Assembly (NCBI GenBank): GCA_963971225.1
Contig: OZ020269.1
Location: 29,305,783-29,369,782, forward strand
Length of the DNA stretch: 64,000 nt
DNA from: Melieria omissa
Lineage: Eukaryota; Arthropoda; Insecta; Diptera; Ulidiidae
Direction of reading: 5' to 3'
The translations under genes and the position numbers were made by a program. Below the pieces are notes generated by a model, which was not told the DNA's origin, made no database searches, and saw only the letters and a list, made by a program, of their open reading frames with translations. Every line of letters starts with the position of its first letter. The stretch's first letter is position 1. This document shows, in pieces, positions 60,692 to 64,000 of this stretch.

Positions 60692-63601
60692 ATGGTGCTG
60701 GACAAATTTCGCATAGCCTTCTGCAACGTGCGCGGGCTCAGGGCGAATTTTTTTGCTGTATACGCGTTCGTTAACCTCCACAAGCCCCATATAATGGCAC
60801 TAAGTGAGACCCAGGTGTGTGAGGATGCAGATCCACTGGATTTCCACATCCCAGGGTACCACTTACTGCCATTATTCTCTCCTCATAGGGGTCTTGCCCT
60901 TTATGTGTGCAGTAATGTTGCGTACCAGTGCCAGCAACAACTATACACGACGGATGCCGAATTTAGCTCCATGTGGGTTAAATTCAATATCCAGTCGCAC
61001 ATTCTGCACTTTTGCTTTCTATATAGAAGCCCGAATTCAGGGAGAGATTTTACTTATAACAAGTTTGATCTTCTCTCTGATTCTATTTCTCATATTTTGG
61101 AATCGTATCCGAATAGTGAAATTGTAGTTGCTGGTGATTTCAATATTCATAATTCCAATTGGCTACGCCATTCCAGCCACACAACTCCTGAAGGCTTATT
61201 TGTCGAGCTCTTTGCCGAGTCTAATAACTTGACTCAAATAGTGCATGAACCAACGCATATCCCCTGCGTTGCTGGGCAAGCTCTCAACACTCTAGACCTT
61301 TTTCTCACTTCTCATCACGAAAAATATGATGTTGAAATGCACGCACCTCTTGGTAACTCGGACCATTGCACCATTTTGGCGTCTTTCTCATACTCTTCTA
61401 TCCGCAATGCTTCGCTCTTAGCCCCGAAGCGCCTAGTGTGGATGTATGATAAAGCTAACTGGAGTGGACTTAATGAATTGTTCGCCCACTTCAATTGGAA
61501 ATTGTGTTTTCTAGATAGAAACATAAATGCCGCAGCCAAAATGGTTGAAGAAATAATATTATTGGGAATGCGGTCCTTCATCCCCAATAAGTTAATTTGC
61601 ATTAAACCTAAGGACAATCTCTGGTTTAATGAGACATGCGGAATTGCTGTCAGGTCCAAAGAGGAAGCTTTCAGAACATGGCAGGCAAATAAAAATGCCA
61701 CCACTGAACAGCTGCGTAAACAGGCTAGAAATCGATGCAATGCCATCCTAAGGCACCAAAAGTTTCTGCACGAACAGCGCCAAAGGAAAAAAGTTCTTCA
61801 ATGCCAGCGTGGTAGTAAGAACTTTTGGTCATTTGTTAAGAGGGTGAAGAACCAAACATCGTCTTCAATTCCAACTCTTCTTAACAATGATCAAATCATC
61901 ACTCACTCGGTTGATAAAGCTAATTTGTTGGTTAAAATTTTTGCAGAGAATTCCTCCCTGCCCCCCAGCGATCAACCACTACCCGTAGTCGAGAACGTAT
62001 CTTGCTCTATGCCCGAAATTCATTTTCGGACACGGGTAGTTAAAAGAGTGCTTGCAAATCTCGATGTAAATAAGGCTTCAGGGCCGGACGGCATTCCAGC
62101 CCTTGTTTTGCAAAAGTGCGCTACCTCACTGGCTTGTCCATTACGCAGACTTTTCAACATGTCATACACCACAGGTGTATTTCCGACATGTTGGAAGGTA
62201 GCAAATGTTCAACCAGTTCCTAAAAAAGGCAAGACTACTGACCCTGCGAACTACCGACCTATAGCAATCTGTTCGGTGCTTTCCAAAGTAATGGAAAGCA
62301 TTGTAAACTTCAACCTTGTGAAATATCTGGAGCACAATAGACTGCTAAGTGACCGCCAATACGGCTTCCGAAGACAACGATCGACGGGAGACCTTATGGC
62401 CGTACTCACCGAGAAATGGAACCATAGCATTCTAAACCTCGGTGAAAGCAAGGTTGTTGCATTGGATATTTCCAAGGCCTTTGACCGGGTGTGGCATAAA
62501 GCACTCGTGTCAAAATTGATTGCCTATGGTGTCGGTAGTACCTTCTCTCGTTGGATTACGAGCTTCCTCTATGATCGCTCTATTCGTGTTGTAGTAGACG
62601 GCATAGCCTCGGAAAAGCATTCCCTTAGCGCGGGAGTGCCGCAGGGTTCGGTCCTTTCTCCAACCCTCTTCCTGATCTTCATCAACGACCTGTTGTCGTC
62701 GACGAAGAATCCCATCTACTCGTTTGCGGATGACAGCACCATTTGTCATTCATACTCCTTCACAAAGCGTCCCAGCTCTGTGGAGATTGAGAGAGAACGG
62801 CGCCGTATGAATGACACACTTAATAGCGACCTACAAACAATCTTCAAGTGGGGTCAAGCGAACAGGGTCGATTTTAATCCCCGCAAGACCCAATGTTGCC
62901 TGTTATCCCACAAACGAGTCTCCCCACATCCCAACACATCCCTGGTTATGGGTGGTGTGGGTATTGCGGAATCGGCAGCTCTTGATGTTCTGGGCATGTC
63001 CATTAAGAACGGTCTTCGTTGGAATGATCATATTTTTGGCGTGTCGAAAGAAGCAGCCAAGTGCCTCGGCTTCCTAAAGCGGTGCAAAAAATATTTCACT
63101 CCGTCTGATCTCCGCATTATTTACACTACCTATATCCGACCTAAAATGGAGTTTAACTCGCACCTATGGGCAGGGGCTTCAAAAACCCATTTGGAGCTCC
63201 TGGATCGGGTGCAAAACCGTGCGATTAAACTTATAGGGGACAGTAGGGCATCCAGCTCTATTGACTCCTTGGAACATCGTCGAAACGTGGCATGTGTGGT
63301 TTTATTTTACCGTTACTTTTTCGGCAATTGCTCAGTGGAGATGAGCAGCTTGCTGCCATCACTCCGGGTATTCCCTCGGGCAACCCGTTTGAACACTGGC
63401 GCCCATGCATTCCACGTTGAAACGATGTTCCAGCGCACTACGCACTACAGAGAAAGTTCGTTCCTGGCCCGAACAGCGCGATTGTGGAATGGTCTCCCTG
63501 CAGATGTTTTCCCCAGCACTTACGATCTTGATGGATTCAAGGCAAGAGTCCATAAATTCTTCACCCAACATCCTTTCTCCCAACCTATATATCCTTCCTG
63601 A
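60692..63601 (+). CDS. LINE polyprotein: AP-like endonuclease plus reverse transcriptase
   Basis: 969 residues, uninterrupted. Residues 1-230 form an APE-type endonuclease: CNVRG with N12, SET with catalytic E39, YRSPNSG from Y111, GDFN with D149 and N151, and the SDH triad at 223-225. The reverse transcriptase follows: NYRPIAICSVLSK, YGFRRQRST, ALDISKAFDRVW with catalytic D592, AGVPQGSVLSP from A647, and FADD at 678-681 with the catalytic pair. Downstream lie LGMSIKNGLRWNDHI, DRVQNRAIKLIG and a C-terminal RTARLWNGLP motif common in CR1/L2/Jockey-like elements. There is no RNase H and no zinc knuckle. It nicks target DNA and copies its own RNA from the nick (target-primed reverse transcription). 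The ATG is the first in frame and directly precedes the endonuclease fold. All catalytic residues are present, so it may be active. The exact clade needs a tree. Confidence 0.95.
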   Translation: MVLDKFRIAFCNVRGLRANFFAVYAFVNLHKPHIMALSETQVCEDADPLDFHIPGYHLLPLFSPHRGLALYVCSNVAYQCQQQLYTTDAEFSSMWVKFNIQSHILHFCFLYRSPNSGRDFTYNKFDLLSDSISHILESYPNSEIVVAGDFNIHNSNWLRHSSHTTPEGLFVELFAESNNLTQIVHEPTHIPCVAGQALNTLDLFLTSHHEKYDVEMHAPLGNSDHCTILASFSYSSIRNASLLAPKRLVWMYDKANWSGLNELFAHFNWKLCFLDRNINAAAKMVEEIILLGMRSFIPNKLICIKPKDNLWFNETCGIAVRSKEEAFRTWQANKNATTEQLRKQARNRCNAILRHQKFLHEQRQRKKVLQCQRGSKNFWSFVKRVKNQTSSSIPTLLNNDQIITHSVDKANLLVKIFAENSSLPPSDQPLPVVENVSCSMPEIHFRTRVVKRVLANLDVNKASGPDGIPALVLQKCATSLACPLRRLFNMSYTTGVFPTCWKVANVQPVPKKGKTTDPANYRPIAICSVLSKVMESIVNFNLVKYLEHNRLLSDRQYGFRRQRSTGDLMAVLTEKWNHSILNLGESKVVALDISKAFDRVWHKALVSKLIAYGVGSTFSRWITSFLYDRSIRVVVDGIASEKHSLSAGVPQGSVLSPTLFLIFINDLLSSTKNPIYSFADDSTICHSYSFTKRPSSVEIERERRRMNDTLNSDLQTIFKWGQANRVDFNPRKTQCCLLSHKRVSPHPNTSLVMGGVGIAESAALDVLGMSIKNGLRWNDHIFGVSKEAAKCLGFLKRCKKYFTPSDLRIIYTTYIRPKMEFNSHLWAGASKTHLELLDRVQNRAIKLIGDSRASSSIDSLEHRRNVACVVLFYRYFFGNCSVEMSSLLPSLRVFPRATRLNTGAHAFHVETMFQRTTHYRESSFLARTARLWNGLPADVFPSTYDLDGFKARVHKFFTQHPFSQPIYPS

Positions 63602-63602
63602 A

Positions 63603-63646
63603 CCAGCGCAATGCCCGCATTTATAGGGGTTTCCCCTGCGCGTTGG
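63603..63646 (+). ncRNA. Predicted three-way-junction RNA structure in the LINE 3' UTR
   Basis: Two nucleotides after the stop, CCAGCGC (63603-63609) pairs with GCGTTGG (63640-63646), with one G-U pair. Inside, AATG/CATT (63610-63613 with 63618-63621) forms one hairpin and AGGGG/CCCCT (63625-63629 with 63633-63637) another with a TTT loop. Together they form a compact Y shape just before the A-tail. In several LINEs the 3' end is recognised by the element's own reverse transcriptase, so a recognition role is plausible but inferred. Confidence 0.55.
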
Positions 63647-63695
63647 CTCGTATTTAAAAAAAAAAAAAAAAAAAGAAAGATAAATTGCGTGGGCA

Positions 63696-64000
63696 TTGAA
63701 AGAGGGCCGTGGTACTGTTTAAGTAAATCAACATCTTAATGTCGAATAATAGGGATATGTTTCAAAATAGGGATTTTGGTAGAAGCTTTTAATAGATAAA
63801 TATTGTTCAGGACAATTGCTCGGTGTATATCAATGTATGAGTTTATTTTGATTTATCCGAAAGTATCGACATTTTTCACTCAAACTATCGAAAATATCGA
63901 ATGGGCCAACTATTGATAGCTTCCCAGCTCTAATGTGTAGAAAACCATCCAACTGACATAATCTTCTCCTAATCTTCATCGCACTTTAGCTTTATAAATA
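63696..64000. other. Right part of the hAT-like element and flank
   Basis: The sequence up to 63932 belongs to the hAT-like element that hosts the LINE. From 63941 to the edge nothing is recognisable. Confidence 0.5.

Larger units (their letters stand above)
60235..63682 (+). mobile_element. Apparently full-length non-LTR retrotransposon (CR1/Jockey superfamily)
   Basis: A 457-nt leader, one long ORF, a short 3' untranslated region and an A-tail (63656-63682) are bounded by a near-exact direct repeat: AATTCGCGTGGGCA at 60221-60234 and AATTGCGTGGGCA at 63683-63695, differing by one base deletion. This makes 60235 the likely 5' end, so the copy is not 5'-truncated. No ORF1 (gag-like, CCHC) protein lies upstream of the polyprotein. 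The intact frame and long A-run suggest a fairly recent insertion. Confidence 0.85.
59363..63932. mobile_element. hAT-like element with TATCGAT-rich ends, hosting a LINE
   Basis: The ends TAGAGTTGTG and CCCAGCTCTA are imperfect inverted repeats beginning TAGAG. The flanking octamers ATGTATAT (59355-59362) and ATGTGTAG (63933-63940) agree at 6 of 8 positions, as for an old hAT duplication. The left 80 bp contains CTATCGATAG, GCATCGATGG, CTATCGATGG and TTATCGATAC; the right end has CTATCGAAAATATCGAA and CTATTGATAG. Without the nested LINE (60235-63682 and one target duplication) it is about 1.1 kb. No hAT transposase is recognisable. Confidence 0.6.

Noticed and set aside
61315..62749. Antisense ORFs inside the LINE
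   Set aside because: Shadows of the 969-codon polyprotein frame.

Overview
This window is nuclear DNA from an insect, most likely a higher fly (Brachycera). A true fruit fly (Tephritidae) is my best guess. The reasons are a clear homologue of the Drosophila proneural bHLH gene cato, AT-rich intergenic DNA full of CA/GT, CAA/TTG and TAAAA microsatellites, and a crowd of hAT, mariner, piggyBac, pogo and LINE pieces. The species is inferred from composition and cannot be proven here.

Host genes are few. The only confident one is a single-exon cato-like gene (30133-30903, +). It has an Inr and a DPE-like element at canonical spacing, four E-boxes within 78 bp just upstream, and an AATAAA signal at 31145. 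A second possible gene runs off the left edge (233 to 1, minus): an ORF that opens with ATG right after an in-frame stop and stays open to the boundary. The rest of the window looks intergenic or intronic.

Layout. 0.2-12 kb: AT-rich non-coding DNA with mariner relics (about 4.0 and 7.1 kb), a tRNA-like repeat (6.8 kb) and a LINE RNase H relic (11.9-12.4 kb). 12.7-17.2 kb: non-autonomous hAT elements, two of them with exact 8-bp target duplications. 17.2-20.4 kb: unassigned DNA. 20.4-23.2 kb: an extreme A/G-rich block followed by a 1.1-kb TAAAA array. 23.2-29.1 kb: an RTE relic holding a tiny hAT, a tRNA-like repeat, and a piggyBac-type element (27.3-28.1 kb) interrupted by a pogo/Tigger-type element. 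29.1-31.2 kb: cato. 31.4-36.3 kb: a hAT-like repeat, an RTE relic, an 80-bp tandem duplication, a 1.35-kb hAT with a nested pogo-type element, and an internally deleted mariner. 36.7-38.5 kb: a tandem repeat with higher-order ABC organisation. 40.2-42.9 kb: an RTE relic split by a TAAAA array, then a TTTTA array in the opposite orientation. 46-53 kb: relics of a hAT, an RNase H-bearing LINE and a tRNA-derived SINE-like repeat. 57.5-58.9 kb: a mariner relic interrupted by a second piggyBac-type copy. 59.4-63.9 kb: a hAT-like element with TATCGAT-rich ends that received an intact 969-codon non-LTR retrotransposon.

The main message is transposons inside transposons. Several nestings carry their own proof: exact or near-exact target duplications, or a second copy in the window that preserves the empty site. 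The retrotransposon is the only mobile element here with an intact coding region; the others are non-autonomous or decayed. I did not find a clearly novel multi-gene system. The most unusual items are the three-way-junction RNA predicted at the LINE 3' end, the TATCGAT arrays in the hAT-like ends, the mariner deletion derivative that keeps an in-frame DNA-binding domain, and the higher-order satellite.
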